Shown in pieces: positions 42,987-51,678 of a DNA stretch of 64,000 nt. This stretch comes from CAYYKK01 sp046351395 (GTDB lineage Bacteria; Myxococcota_A; Polyangia; Polyangiales; Polyangiaceae), in the NCBI GenBank assembly GCA_046351395.1, contig JAXLYP010000006.1, forward strand, positions 1-64,000, written 5' to 3'. The first letter of the stretch is position 1; each line of letters opens with the position of its first letter. Below the pieces are notes generated by a model that did no database searches, was not told the origin of the DNA, and worked only from the letters and a program-made list of their open reading frames with translations. Both the position numbers and the translations under genes were made by a program.

Positions 42987-43620
42987 AGCCGCCCCGTCGG
43001 TTCGCCTCGTCGCCGCGATGGTTCTCTCGGCGTGCGCGATGGGCGTCACGGCATGCGCGAGCGCGCCGCGAACCGTCGTGCCCGAGGGCGCACCCCGCAA
43101 ACCCGACGGCGTCGCCATCGATCGGCCGTCGACCGCGCCCCCGGCGCGCGGCGCGGCGGAAGCGAGCGACGGGATCGTCGCGCTCGTCACGCCCCTCGGG
43201 ACGGACGTCGCGCGGGGCGTCGTGCAGCGGTTCTTCAACGCGATCACGTCCGAGGACCGGAGCACGCTCAGCGATTTGCTCGACTTCGGCGCGCGCTCGT
43301 TCAACCCCACGACGGGCGAAGAGGTCGACGCGAACTACTTCTGGAACCGGCGCTTCGACACGTTCGACTACACGCCGCTCTCGTCGGCGACGATCTTTCG
43401 GCGCGACAGCGTGGAGGTCTTCCGCATCGATCAGTGGGAGAAATCGGCGCACGGGACGACCAGCTCGGTGGTGAGCGCGTCGGACGTCGTGGCGCGCGTC
43501 CGCATCCCCGCGATCTCCTCGAGCAAGCCGATCCTCGGCGAGAGCATCGCGCTGCAACTCCGGCGCAGCGGCTCGACGTATGTGATCGTTCGCCTCACCG
43601 AGGACTTCTCGTTCCAGTGA
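42961..43620 (+). CDS. lipoprotein, unknown function
   Basis: 219 residues from the ATG inside the 3' end of the amidotransferase-like gene; an earlier in-frame start gives a poor signal peptide. The hydrophobic segment ends in a lipobox (SACAMGVTACAS). The mature part has VVQRFFNAITSEDRSTLSDLLDF, which resembles a SnoaL/NTF2-like cone fold, then beta strands up to VIVRLTEDFSFQ. Function unknown. Confidence 0.6.
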   Translation: MIPSLKVSEAAPSVRLVAAMVLSACAMGVTACASAPRTVVPEGAPRKPDGVAIDRPSTAPPARGAAEASDGIVALVTPLGTDVARGVVQRFFNAITSEDRSTLSDLLDFGARSFNPTTGEEVDANYFWNRRFDTFDYTPLSSATIFRRDSVEVFRIDQWEKSAHGTTSSVVSASDVVARVRIPAISSSKPILGESIALQLRRSGSTYVIVRLTEDFSFQ

Positions 43621-43698
43621 CTCTCGAGCGCCCCGCGGCCGAACCAGGACGATGGCGGGCTTGGCTTGTCCCGTGAAGGGACGAATGATGGAGAAGCG

Positions 43699-44616
43699 AT
43701 GACATCCCTCAAGGTTGCGTTCGTAGGCTCGGGCGGTGCGGCGCGGGGGCTCGCGCACCTCGGTGTTCTCAAGGCGTGCGAGGAGGTCGGCGTCGTGCCG
43801 AGCATCTTCGTGGGAACGAGCGCGGGGGCGCTCGTCGCGGCTACCTACGGGCAGGACATCCCGCTCGACGTGCTGCTCGACGCCTACCGCCTGCCGTGGC
43901 GAAGGCGGCACCGCGGCCCGCGCCTCTACATGTCCACGTTCCTCGGCACGCCGCGCCTCGCGGATCTGCTGGATCCGGGCTACCTCGTGTCGGGCGCGTT
44001 CAACCTCGATCGCCTCGAGCGTTACCTCGAGAAGTTCCTCCCGTTGAACGACTTCCGGAAGCTGCACAACAAGGTGTTCGTCACCGCGGCGGACGTCGAC
44101 AGCGCGGAGCGCGTCGTGTTCGGTCCGGGCTACCGCGAGGACGTGCCCATCAGCAAGGCCGTGACCGCGAGCTGTGCCGTGCCGGGCCTCTTCCGGCCGC
44201 GCAAGATCGGCGACCGCTACTTCATCGACGGCGAGATCGTACGGACGCTCAGCGCGGACATCGCGGTCGCGGCGGGCGCGAACGTCGTCATCATCTCGAA
44301 CGTGTACCGGCCCGAGACGAGGAAGGAGCCCGATCGATCGATCGCGCGGAGAGGCGCGCCCGGCGTCCTCCGACAGACGCTCAACATCCTCCTCAGCGAG
44401 AAGGAGCGGCGCGGCGTCGATCTGCTCCAGAAGCTCTATCCGAAGGTCGTGTTCATCGACATCGCGCCCGACATCGGCGCGTACGGCTACCTGAATCGCT
44501 TCGCGGCTCGCCCGCTCGTGCTGCGCGGGTACCGCACCGCGCTGCGCGCGCTCACGGAGGCGAAGGAGCGAGGCATCTTCGACTCCGTGCAGGCGCGCGG
44601 CGTCGGGTTGAACTGA
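43699..44616 (+). CDS. patatin-like phospholipase
   Basis: 305 residues, with a GGAGAAG ribosome-binding site. Oxyanion loop VGSGGAARGLAHLGVL, nucleophile elbow VGTSAGALVAATYG and catalytic Asp in FIDGEIV make the Ser-Asp dyad of bacterial patatins. The middle has DLLDPGYLVSGAFNLDRLERYLEKFLP, and a C-terminal region of normal length follows. There is no signal peptide, so it acts inside the cell or is exported by another route. Substrate, probably membrane phospholipid or acylglycerol, is inferred from the family. Confidence 0.85.
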   Translation: MTSLKVAFVGSGGAARGLAHLGVLKACEEVGVVPSIFVGTSAGALVAATYGQDIPLDVLLDAYRLPWRRRHRGPRLYMSTFLGTPRLADLLDPGYLVSGAFNLDRLERYLEKFLPLNDFRKLHNKVFVTAADVDSAERVVFGPGYREDVPISKAVTASCAVPGLFRPRKIGDRYFIDGEIVRTLSADIAVAAGANVVIISNVYRPETRKEPDRSIARRGAPGVLRQTLNILLSEKERRGVDLLQKLYPKVVFIDIAPDIGAYGYLNRFAARPLVLRGYRTALRALTEAKERGIFDSVQARGVGLN

Positions 44617-44749
44617 CGGCGCTCGTCGATCGGCAACTGGCAGACTTTCTCCGAGATGGAGGCGATGCCGCCGATCGCGCGTGCCCCGTGCCGCAGGGCG
44701 CGGAGCCACTGTCCGGCGGGTCGGGCGATCGTGCGCTACATTCGCGCCC

Positions 44750-46342
44750 GTGTCCGACCGCGCAGCCGAGCTCGATGCGTTCCTGCGGTCGGCCGATCCG
44801 TGGAGTCCGCTCGCGGCGCTCGCGAGCACGTGGGACGACGAGCTCGCGCGCGCGTGCGACGAACGCCTCGCGACCGAGGGCGATCGCGCGCGGCGCTGGG
44901 TGCTGCTCTCGTTGATCCGACAGGCCGCGTCACCGTCGGCCGCCGCGCTGCTGCTGACGCGCGTGTCGGACGCGCGCGGCGACGACCTGCGCGATCTGCT
45001 GAACGCGCTCACCAGCAAGCGCGTGGTCGCGCCGACCGAAGTGATCCTGCGCGCCTTCGACGAGGCCGAGGGCGCCGCGCTCGGCGCCGCCGCGCTGTCG
45101 CGCGCCGACGCGCTGGTGCCGCCGCTGTTGGCGCGCCTCGAATCGGCGCGACCGATCGTGTGCTGGCAGGCCGCGCTCGCGCTCGCGCGGGCCGGTCGCC
45201 CCGAGTACGGGCCGGCGATCGTGCGCTTGCTCGACGACGCGCGCGGTCACGACGCGCTCGGCTTCGCGGTCGCGCTCGAGACGCTCGGCGATCCCGCGGT
45301 GGTGCCCGCGCTGCACGCGATGGTCGTTCGTGGCCAGTCGCCCCATCGCCAGGCGGTCCATCACGCGTTGGTGCGACTCTCGGGGCGCGCGCCGGTGGTG
45401 CCGTTCGCCACCGACGCGGCCGCCGCCGATCGCGCGCTGGCCGCGGCGTGGCGCACGTACGATCTCGCCGCGCCCCCGCACCCCCGGCTCGACGACATCG
45501 CGCTCGCCGACCGGTGCGCGACCTTCACGCTGCACGACGGCGCTGCGGCGCTGCGCCTCGACGCCAATCCGCCCGAGCCCGGCTCGCACTGGCCGCGCTG
45601 GGATCGCGCGCTGTGGGCCGGCGATCGCGCGCTGTGGAACGCGAGCTCGTGGTGCGACACGTGCGAGACCACGCTGCGCCAAGTGGGCGCCGCGCCCGAG
45701 CTGGCGCGTTCGATCGCCGAACCCCTCCGCGCGCACCTGGCCGATCTGCGCGCGCTCGACGCCGCCACGCTCGCGATGCTCGCCCCGCTGATCCACACGC
45801 TCGCCAGCGGTCACTACCTCGCCGCGCTCGTCGATCTGGACGTCGAGCAGGTCGTCGAGCCGCTCCGGTCGTGGATGGTGCGCCGGGTCCGCGCGCGTGA
45901 GGCGGCGAGCCCGGAGTCCGACGAGACCGCGCGAACCGGCGCGCCGGCGCTCGATCCCGCGGACTGGCCGGGCGCTCCGCACTTTCAGATCCGCGCCGCC
46001 AGCGCCGGCCCGCCCCGCACCTACGGCATCCTGGTGCCGACCCAACCGCTCGACGCGCTCGACACGGCGACGCTCGATCGCCACGCCGCGGCTCGGGCGA
46101 CGGGCGCGCGCCCGACCGCGGTCGCGCTGACCTGGGTCGAGGATCGGCATCCGCACAGCGGCGACACCGAGCGGACCCTGGTCGCCGCGATCATCGACGG
46201 CCACCACAAGCTCGCCGCCGCCGCGCGCGACGGCGCGTCCGCGCGGCTCCTGGTCCTGGCCCGCATCGAGGACAGCGCCACGACCTTCGGCCATCCCGAC
46301 GGCGCGCTCCGCGAAGCGCTGGCGGCGCTCGAGACTGCATGA
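44750..46342 (+). CDS. HEAT-like helical protein with possible ParB/DUF1015-like C-terminal motif
   Basis: 530 residues from a GTG (VSDRAAELDAFL); an upstream in-frame start is preceded by no RBS. The first half is alpha-helical, with Ala/Leu-rich repeated pairs (VPPLLARLESARPIVCWQAALALARAG, IVRLLDDARGHDALGFAVALETLGDPAVVPALHAM). Around residue 485 IIDGHHKLAAAARDG resembles the 'DGHHR' motif of ParB- and DUF1015-type proteins. Leucine is mostly CTG here, while neighbours mainly use CTC, and the Asp/Arg codon pattern also differs. This suggests recent acquisition. Function unknown. Confidence 0.6.
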   Translation: MSDRAAELDAFLRSADPWSPLAALASTWDDELARACDERLATEGDRARRWVLLSLIRQAASPSAAALLLTRVSDARGDDLRDLLNALTSKRVVAPTEVILRAFDEAEGAALGAAALSRADALVPPLLARLESARPIVCWQAALALARAGRPEYGPAIVRLLDDARGHDALGFAVALETLGDPAVVPALHAMVVRGQSPHRQAVHHALVRLSGRAPVVPFATDAAAADRALAAAWRTYDLAAPPHPRLDDIALADRCATFTLHDGAAALRLDANPPEPGSHWPRWDRALWAGDRALWNASSWCDTCETTLRQVGAAPELARSIAEPLRAHLADLRALDAATLAMLAPLIHTLASGHYLAALVDLDVEQVVEPLRSWMVRRVRAREAASPESDETARTGAPALDPADWPGAPHFQIRAASAGPPRTYGILVPTQPLDALDTATLDRHAAARATGARPTAVALTWVEDRHPHSGDTERTLVAAIIDGHHKLAAAARDGASARLLVLARIEDSATTFGHPDGALREALAALETA

Positions 46343-46518
46343 GCAGATCCCCGACGGAAGCGCGCTCCGACGAATGCCCGAAAGCTGGGTGACTTCAGCG
46401 CTTGAAGGTGCGCGGAGGATCCGCGCCAGGAACGGGGACTCCGGCGCGCTCCGTGTGAAGTTCAGCGCGGCCTCGCTCGCGGGTCTGAACCTTCGGCGCG
46501 TCGCCGCATCCAAGGGGC

Positions 46519-48210
46519 ATGGCTTCGGACACATCGGCACGGGCTCGGGGCATCCGCGCGCCGATGATCGCGCTCGCCGTCCTCGTGGGATGCAGCGAGC
46601 GAGGCGAACCCACGGGGGTCGCCGCGTCGGAGCTCGTCTCGAACGTCGTCCCGTTCACGTGCACGCCGGGCACGCCTGCGGGGTCGTTCGGCGCATCCGG
46701 AGGGGTCGTCGCGTGGGTCGACCCCGGATCGGGCGCGCGGTGGTTCACGCGCATCGACGACACGGGGCTCACGCTCGACTCCCCTCCGGTGTCGCTCGGG
46801 TCGTTGACCGGCCAGCTCCCCGCCCTCGGGGTCGCCGCGTTGCCGCTCCCTGGAGGTGCGCATGCCATCTTCGTCGCGGACGCCTCCTATTTCGGTCAAG
46901 GGGCCTTGGGGTATCGCGTCGTCGCTGCGGACGGATCTCTGAGTCCGTGGATCCAGGCGTGCCACCCGGGCTCACCGTGGGCCGCGCCCGATTGCGGGAT
47001 CCTCGGGAAGGGACACGACGGGACCGGTGGATATGTCCTCCACCGAACCTCGTATTCCGCGGGAGCGGACCCCGCGAAGACCATGCGCGGGTTCTCCATC
47101 GTCTATGTGACGCCCACGGGCGGCACCGCGGCGTATAGCCAGCCCGGGCTGTACGTCTCGATGGGCAATTTTGGAGATGCCTACGACGCCGTCGCGCTGG
47201 CGTTCGGCTGCGGCCCGCTGGGATGCATGGTGCGCGAGCGGACTCCGCAGATGGGGGAAGCCGTCGTCCTCGTTCAAGGTACGGCGCACAGCATCGTGAA
47301 GCCGGGGCCGACGACGATGACGAGCTTCGTCGGCACGGCGAGCGGGTTCTACGGGCTTCGCGTGCAGGGCGGCGTCCTTCAAGCGACACGCTTCGACGCC
47401 GCGGGTGCGGGCGACGGCGTGACCTACAGCGACCTATGGAACGTGGGGACCATCGATGGGCTCTGGTCCGTCTCCGATGGTGTGGATGCGCGGATCGTGT
47501 GGACCTCGGGCGGCACCATTTCCTGGGCCGTCCTCCACGACGACGGGACGACGACCGCTCCGGAGACTCAGCCCAACCCGCTCACGAACGTGGGTGACAT
47601 CTCCTACGTCGGGAACGACACCGTCCTCTACGTCTCGACTCGCGCCGGCGCGCCGTCGGGCATCCTGCTCGCGGCTGCGCCCGTCGCGGCGCCGGACATG
47701 TGTCCCGCCGATCCCGTCGTGACCAGCTCGTCTTCGAGCTCGTCCTCCTCTTCGAACGCGTCGTCGTCGTCGAGCGTGGCCTCCACCAGCGCGGCCAGCT
47801 CTTCGACGTCGGGCGCGGGCGGAGCGTCCTCCAGCTCTTCGACGTCGGGCGCGGGCGGAGCGTCCTCCAGCTCTTCGTCCGCGAGCGGAGCGGGCGGCGC
47901 GTCCTCGAGCGCAGCCTCCGGCACCGGCGGAGACGGTTCCGCGTCGAGCACGACCACCGCGTCCTCTGCGTCGTCCAGCGCTGCAGACACGACGGCCACG
48001 TCCGGGGCGGGGGTCGGCGGTGGGACGGGGATAGGGCTGTCGGGGGGTTGCAGCACCGCGGATGGAGAGGGAAACGCGAGCTCGACCCCCGCATGGCTCG
48101 CCATCGGGTTGGTGTTCGCGCGCGCGGCGAGGCGACGCGCTGCCAGGGATCCTCGGGCGCAACCTCCGCTCGCGCCAGCGAGACCATCTCGGCTACGACC
48201 GCGGACGTGA
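46519..48210 (+). CDS. secreted protein with MYXO-CTERM-like tail
   Basis: 563 residues. The signal peptide ends at LAVLVGC (possible lipobox). A beta-rich domain (about 30-390) has repeated 'WVDPGSGARWFTRIDDTG'-like strands, as in beta-propeller surface proteins. A long Ser/Gly/Ala/Thr linker (about 395-515) includes a 36-bp tandem repeat. The end is GGCSTADGEG, a hydrophobic stretch (PAWLAIGLVFARA) and an Arg cluster (RRRAA), resembling the MYXO-CTERM sorting signal with an extra 25-residue tail. No enzymatic motif seen. Confidence 0.65.
   Translation: MASDTSARARGIRAPMIALAVLVGCSERGEPTGVAASELVSNVVPFTCTPGTPAGSFGASGGVVAWVDPGSGARWFTRIDDTGLTLDSPPVSLGSLTGQLPALGVAALPLPGGAHAIFVADASYFGQGALGYRVVAADGSLSPWIQACHPGSPWAAPDCGILGKGHDGTGGYVLHRTSYSAGADPAKTMRGFSIVYVTPTGGTAAYSQPGLYVSMGNFGDAYDAVALAFGCGPLGCMVRERTPQMGEAVVLVQGTAHSIVKPGPTTMTSFVGTASGFYGLRVQGGVLQATRFDAAGAGDGVTYSDLWNVGTIDGLWSVSDGVDARIVWTSGGTISWAVLHDDGTTTAPETQPNPLTNVGDISYVGNDTVLYVSTRAGAPSGILLAAAPVAAPDMCPADPVVTSSSSSSSSSSNASSSSSVASTSAASSSTSGAGGASSSSSTSGAGGASSSSSSASGAGGASSSAASGTGGDGSASSTTTASSASSSAADTTATSGAGVGGGTGIGLSGGCSTADGEGNASSTPAWLAIGLVFARAARRRAARDPRAQPPLAPARPSRLRPRT
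47797..47868 (+). repeat. 36-bp tandem repeat in the Ser/Gly linker
   Basis: Two exact 36-bp units (47797-47832 and 47833-47868, AGCTCTTCGACGTCGGG..) lie in the linker of the MYXO-CTERM-like protein, followed by a diverged third. A coding microsatellite, not a CRISPR. Confidence 0.8.
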
Positions 48211-48410
48211 GGGCCACTTCCTGCGCGCGATTCAATCGAGCCGCCGTCGAGGCGCCGCCCTGCCTACATTGCCTCCCCGCCGGTCCGTCGACGGACCAGG
48301 GTGTTCGACCAAGGCCCACCTATCGGGAGGATGCGGCGCACGCGAACCCCTAAAAGCCAGGCGATTTTGAAGCCGCGCGGCCTGGCCCGCATCCTGCTCG
48401 AGGGGTCGGC

Positions 48411-49337
48411 ATGACCCACTCACGAGCCGTCCGCACGTTGCAACTCACCCTCGCTGGGCTCGCGCTCGCGCTCGTCGGCAGCGTCGCCGGGTGCGCCGTG
48501 GCGCCGCCCGACGACGAGACGGATCCGAACGATCTCCCGTTCGAGGAGACGGACCAAATGGATGGCGAGCTCTCGAGCAACACGACGAAGGGCGACTGGA
48601 GCAAGTTCCCGAGTGGGATGGAGTGTCTTCCTGCGGTGCAGAGCTTCTATCCGGCGAAGTTCGGCGTCTCCGTCCCGATCGCGGGCCCCGGCAGCTACGG
48701 CAACTGCGCGGCGTACGGCGCGTGCAAAATCTGGCTGATCCACAAGCCGGATCCCGATCTCTGGGAGCGGATCCCGAACGACGGGAACCACCTCCCGACG
48801 ACCTACGATCTCATCGTGTACCCGCCGACCGGGTCGAACCCGTACGGCCACATCGCGTCCGTCGATCACGTCGAGGGCAAGACGATCTACGTGATGGACG
48901 ACAACTACGTCGGTCACCACGTGAAGGCGTCGAAGCCGCACACCGTCGCGACGACGGCGTACGGCTGGTACCACCTGAAGAAGCTCGGCGCGTCGGGCGG
49001 CGGTGGGAGCACGGGCGGTGGCGGTGGCGGCAAATGCGTCGTTGGCGGCCTCTACTGCGGCGGGGACAAGGTCACGGGGGACGAGGACACGCTCTACAAG
49101 TGCACCGCGGACGGGCGCACGAAGGTGCGCGAGTGCAGCCACGGATGCGAGGTCCAGTCCGGCAAGGACGACGCGTGCGGGTGCGTCGCGGGCTCGAAGT
49201 ACTGCGGGGGCGACGTCGTCACCGGGGACAAGGACACCCTCTACAAGTGCGGCGCGGACGGCGTGTCCACGAGCGTCGTGAAGAAGTGCGCGAACGGGTG
49301 CGCCGTCCACAGCGGCGACGACGACTCCTGCAAGTAG
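48411..49337 (+). CDS. CHAP-domain lipoprotein with Cys-rich tail repeats
   Basis: 308 residues. The lipobox (LVGSVAGCAV) is followed by an acidic linker. The CHAP amidase/peptidase domain (about 65-195) has the nucleophile in GMECLPAVQSFY, the His in GHIASVDHVEGKTIYVMDDNYVG, and the NCAAYGACKIW segment. A Gly linker leads to two Cys-rich repeats with the same pattern (LYCGGDKVTGDEDTLYKC and KYCGGDVVTGDKDTLYKC, each followed by CxHGCE- or CANGC-type pairs). It is probably a secreted peptidoglycan hydrolase, with the repeats as a disulfide-rich binding module. Confidence 0.8.
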   Translation: MTHSRAVRTLQLTLAGLALALVGSVAGCAVAPPDDETDPNDLPFEETDQMDGELSSNTTKGDWSKFPSGMECLPAVQSFYPAKFGVSVPIAGPGSYGNCAAYGACKIWLIHKPDPDLWERIPNDGNHLPTTYDLIVYPPTGSNPYGHIASVDHVEGKTIYVMDDNYVGHHVKASKPHTVATTAYGWYHLKKLGASGGGGSTGGGGGGKCVVGGLYCGGDKVTGDEDTLYKCTADGRTKVRECSHGCEVQSGKDDACGCVAGSKYCGGDVVTGDKDTLYKCGADGVSTSVVKKCANGCAVHSGDDDSCK

Positions 49338-49407
49338 CCGAGATCGTCCGTGGTGGGGGGCCGCGCGGCGCGCGCGATGTGCTCGCCGGAGGGCCGCCCG
49401 TAGCTTA

Positions 49408-49564
49408 GGGGGCGTCCGGAAATAACTGGCGCATTCGGCCGACGCTGCATCCCCGCGGCCGGCGTTACTCCTCCTCAAAATAGCCCCACTATTCCTCGTC
49501 GTCGCGCCTTGGCCGTGGGGCGCATCGTCGCCCTCGGTGCGGCCACTTATTTCCGGACGCGCCC
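49408..49564. mobile_element. miniature inverted-repeat element (IS5-like ends), 157 bp
   Basis: Left end GGGGGCGTCCGGAAATAACT (49408-49427) and right end GGCCACTTATTTCCGGACGC (49541-49560) are inverted copies sharing GCGTCCGGAAATAA.TGGC. Flanking TTA on both sides looks like a 3-bp target duplication. There is no transposase inside. Confidence 0.6.
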
Positions 49565-49603
49565 TTACTTCCCAAGACCCTCCGTTCGTCCGATGATGCC
49601 CGC

Positions 49604-50125
49604 ATGGAGCGCGCGCGAGTCTCGCTCGACGTCCTCGGCGCGACGGAGCTCTTCGCGGGGCTCGGCGCGCGGGATAGAGAGGCGCTCGCCGCGTGCCTGA
49701 CAGCGCACGTCTATGCGCCGGGTGAGTCGGTCTTTCGAGAGGGGGATCCGGGCAGCACGCTCTTCATCGTCGCGTCCGGCCAGCTCGTCGCGAGCACGCG
49801 GAGGAGCGACGGATCCGTCCAGATCCTCAACGAGATGAGCGCCGGGGAGGTCGTCGGGGAGATGGCGTTCCTCGACAGCGCGCCGCGATCCGCGACCGTC
49901 ACGGCCGTCGAGTCCACGACCGCGTACGAGCTCACGAGCGACACGATGGACGTGCTGCGGCGCGAGGCCCCCGCGGTCGTCGCCGCGATCGTCACGGGCG
50001 CGATCCGCGACGTCACGCGGCGCCTCCGCAAGCTCGACGAGCGCATCGCCGTCGAGCTCGAGAACGTCGCGAACGCGCAGAGTGTGAGGGATCCATCGCA
50101 AGGCAAGCGGGAGCGCACGCGATGA
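49604..50125 (+). CDS. cyclic-nucleotide-binding domain protein
   Basis: 173 residues, a single cNMP-binding (Crp-type) beta-roll: LFAGLGARDREALAACL, YAPGESVFREGDPGSTLFIVASGQL, SAGEVVGEMAFLDSAPRSATVTAVESTTAYEL with the phosphate-binding cassette GE.AFLDSAPRSATV. No helix-turn-helix follows; the C-terminus is a short helix. Its stop overlaps the ATG of the kinase/CNB gene (ATGA), so it may pass a cyclic-nucleotide or other small-ligand signal to that kinase. Confidence 0.82.
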   Translation: MERARVSLDVLGATELFAGLGARDREALAACLTAHVYAPGESVFREGDPGSTLFIVASGQLVASTRRSDGSVQILNEMSAGEVVGEMAFLDSAPRSATVTAVESTTAYELTSDTMDVLRREAPAVVAAIVTGAIRDVTRRLRKLDERIAVELENVANAQSVRDPSQGKRERTR

Positions 50126-51663
50126 GTGATCTCGACGGGCTCGAGCCAGGCAGCCTCCTCGGGCGATACCGCGTGGAGCGGCTCGTCGCGTACGGGGGGA
50201 TGGCGCGCGTCTACGAGGGCGTGCACGTCGATCTCCAGAAGCGCGTCGCGCTCAAGGTCATGCGACCGTCGCCCGGGGACGATCGATCCCTCCTCCAGCG
50301 CTTCATCCTCGAGGCGCGTGCGGCATCGAGGCTCCAGCACCCGCACGTCATCGCGATCACGGACGTCGGCGTGGACCGGGGCATCGCGTACATGGTCATG
50401 GACCTGCTCGAGGGCGAAGACCTCGCCGCGCACCTCGCCGCGGCGCGCACCCTCTCGGAGGGCGCGGTGACGGATCTGCTGCTGCCCATCGTGTCGGCGC
50501 TCGCGGCCGCGCACGCAGAGCAGATCGTCCACCGCGACGTGAAGCCAGAGAACATCTTCCTCGCGAGGACGCGGACGTCGCGCGCGCACCCCGTGCTGCT
50601 CGACTTCGGCATCTCGAAGCGACCCGTCGAGGGCCGCTCGATCACGCGGGCGGGGCAGGCGCTCGGGACCCCGCACTACATGGCGCCCGAGCAGCTCCTC
50701 TCCGGCGACGTGGACGCGCGCGCCGATCAATACGGCTTCGGGGTCGTGCTGTACCAGGCCGTGACTGGCGCGCTTCCGTTCGAGACCACGTCGCTCGACG
50801 CGCTGTTCAGCGCGATCACGCGCGGCGCAGCGCCCACGGCCGCCGAGCGGAGCCCGAGCGTGTCTCAGGAGTTCAGCGCGGTGATCTCGCGCGCGATGCG
50901 GGCCGAGGCGAGCGCTCGGTTCGCGACGATGCACGAGCTCGGCGCCGCGCTCTGGCCCTTCGCGACGGCGAGGGCGCGCGCGCTCTGGGCAGAGGAGTTC
51001 GGCCCCCGCGGTGCGCTGCCCGACGCGCCCCCGCCGCCGACCGCTCCGCGCCCCACGGTGGCCGAGGCGCCCACCGAGTCGCTCGAGACCCTGCAGCGCT
51101 CCCCAGCGATCACGGTCTCCGTGCGCAGCGCGGATCTGCGCGTGTTCGGGAGCTTCGCGGAGTGTGACGGCGCCGCGCTGGATCGCTTTCTCGCCGTAAC
51201 GCAGGCGCTTCGGTTCGCGAAGGGAAGCCACATCATCCGGCAAGGCGCGCACGGCCACGGTTGCTACCTGCTCGTCTCGGGCGAGGTCGAGGTCGTGAAG
51301 GCGACGGGCTCACACCCGTGGGTGATCGGCCGCATGCGCCCCGGATCGGTGTTCGGGCAGATCGCGCTCGTCGATCACGTGCCGCGCACGGCGTCGATCG
51401 TCGCGGCGACCGAGGTCGTCGTCGTGGAGATCAGCCGCACGGATTTCGACGGGCTGCTGCGCGCGACGGACGAGGTCGCGCACCGATTCCGCGAGCACAT
51501 CGTCGTCTCCGGGATCCGCCAGCTCCGGCGCGCGACGCAGCAGCTCCGCGCGCTCACCACGACGGAGCGGAGCGCCGTCGCGCGGCGCGAGGAGTTCGCG
51601 CGCGTGCAGGTGGCCGCGAAGGAGTGGGACCTCCCGATCGAAGAGACCGCGGACGAGCGCTGA
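50122..51663 (+). CDS. Ser/Thr protein kinase fused to a cyclic-nucleotide-binding domain
   Basis: 513 residues. Kinase about 15-285: glycine loop GGMARVYEG, VALKVM lysine, IVHRDVKPENIFLAR, LLDFGISK, and the activation end GTPHYMAPEQLL. A Pro/Ala linker follows, then a cNMP-binding domain (about 345-470: FGSFAECDGAALDRFL, GSHIIRQGAHGHGCYLLVSGEVE, PGSVFGQIALVDHVPRTASIVAATE). There is no membrane segment, so it is a cytoplasmic kinase that may be gated by a cyclic nucleotide, as in PKG. Translationally coupled to the upstream CNB protein. Confidence 0.9.
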   Translation: MSDLDGLEPGSLLGRYRVERLVAYGGMARVYEGVHVDLQKRVALKVMRPSPGDDRSLLQRFILEARAASRLQHPHVIAITDVGVDRGIAYMVMDLLEGEDLAAHLAAARTLSEGAVTDLLLPIVSALAAAHAEQIVHRDVKPENIFLARTRTSRAHPVLLDFGISKRPVEGRSITRAGQALGTPHYMAPEQLLSGDVDARADQYGFGVVLYQAVTGALPFETTSLDALFSAITRGAAPTAAERSPSVSQEFSAVISRAMRAEASARFATMHELGAALWPFATARARALWAEEFGPRGALPDAPPPPTAPRPTVAEAPTESLETLQRSPAITVSVRSADLRVFGSFAECDGAALDRFLAVTQALRFAKGSHIIRQGAHGHGCYLLVSGEVEVVKATGSHPWVIGRMRPGSVFGQIALVDHVPRTASIVAATEVVVVEISRTDFDGLLRATDEVAHRFREHIVVSGIRQLRRATQQLRALTTTERSAVARREEFARVQVAAKEWDLPIEETADER

Positions 51664-51678
51664 CGCCCGCTCGCGAGA

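Noticed and set aside
47797..47910. Possible CRISPR-like repeat
   Set aside because: Two adjacent 36-bp units with no spacers, in frame in a Ser/Gly linker; an ordinary coding tandem repeat.
49509..49700. A 63-codon plus-strand open frame crossing the second miniature element
   Set aside because: It is formed by the element end and the 5' part of the cyclic-nucleotide gene; no coding signal.
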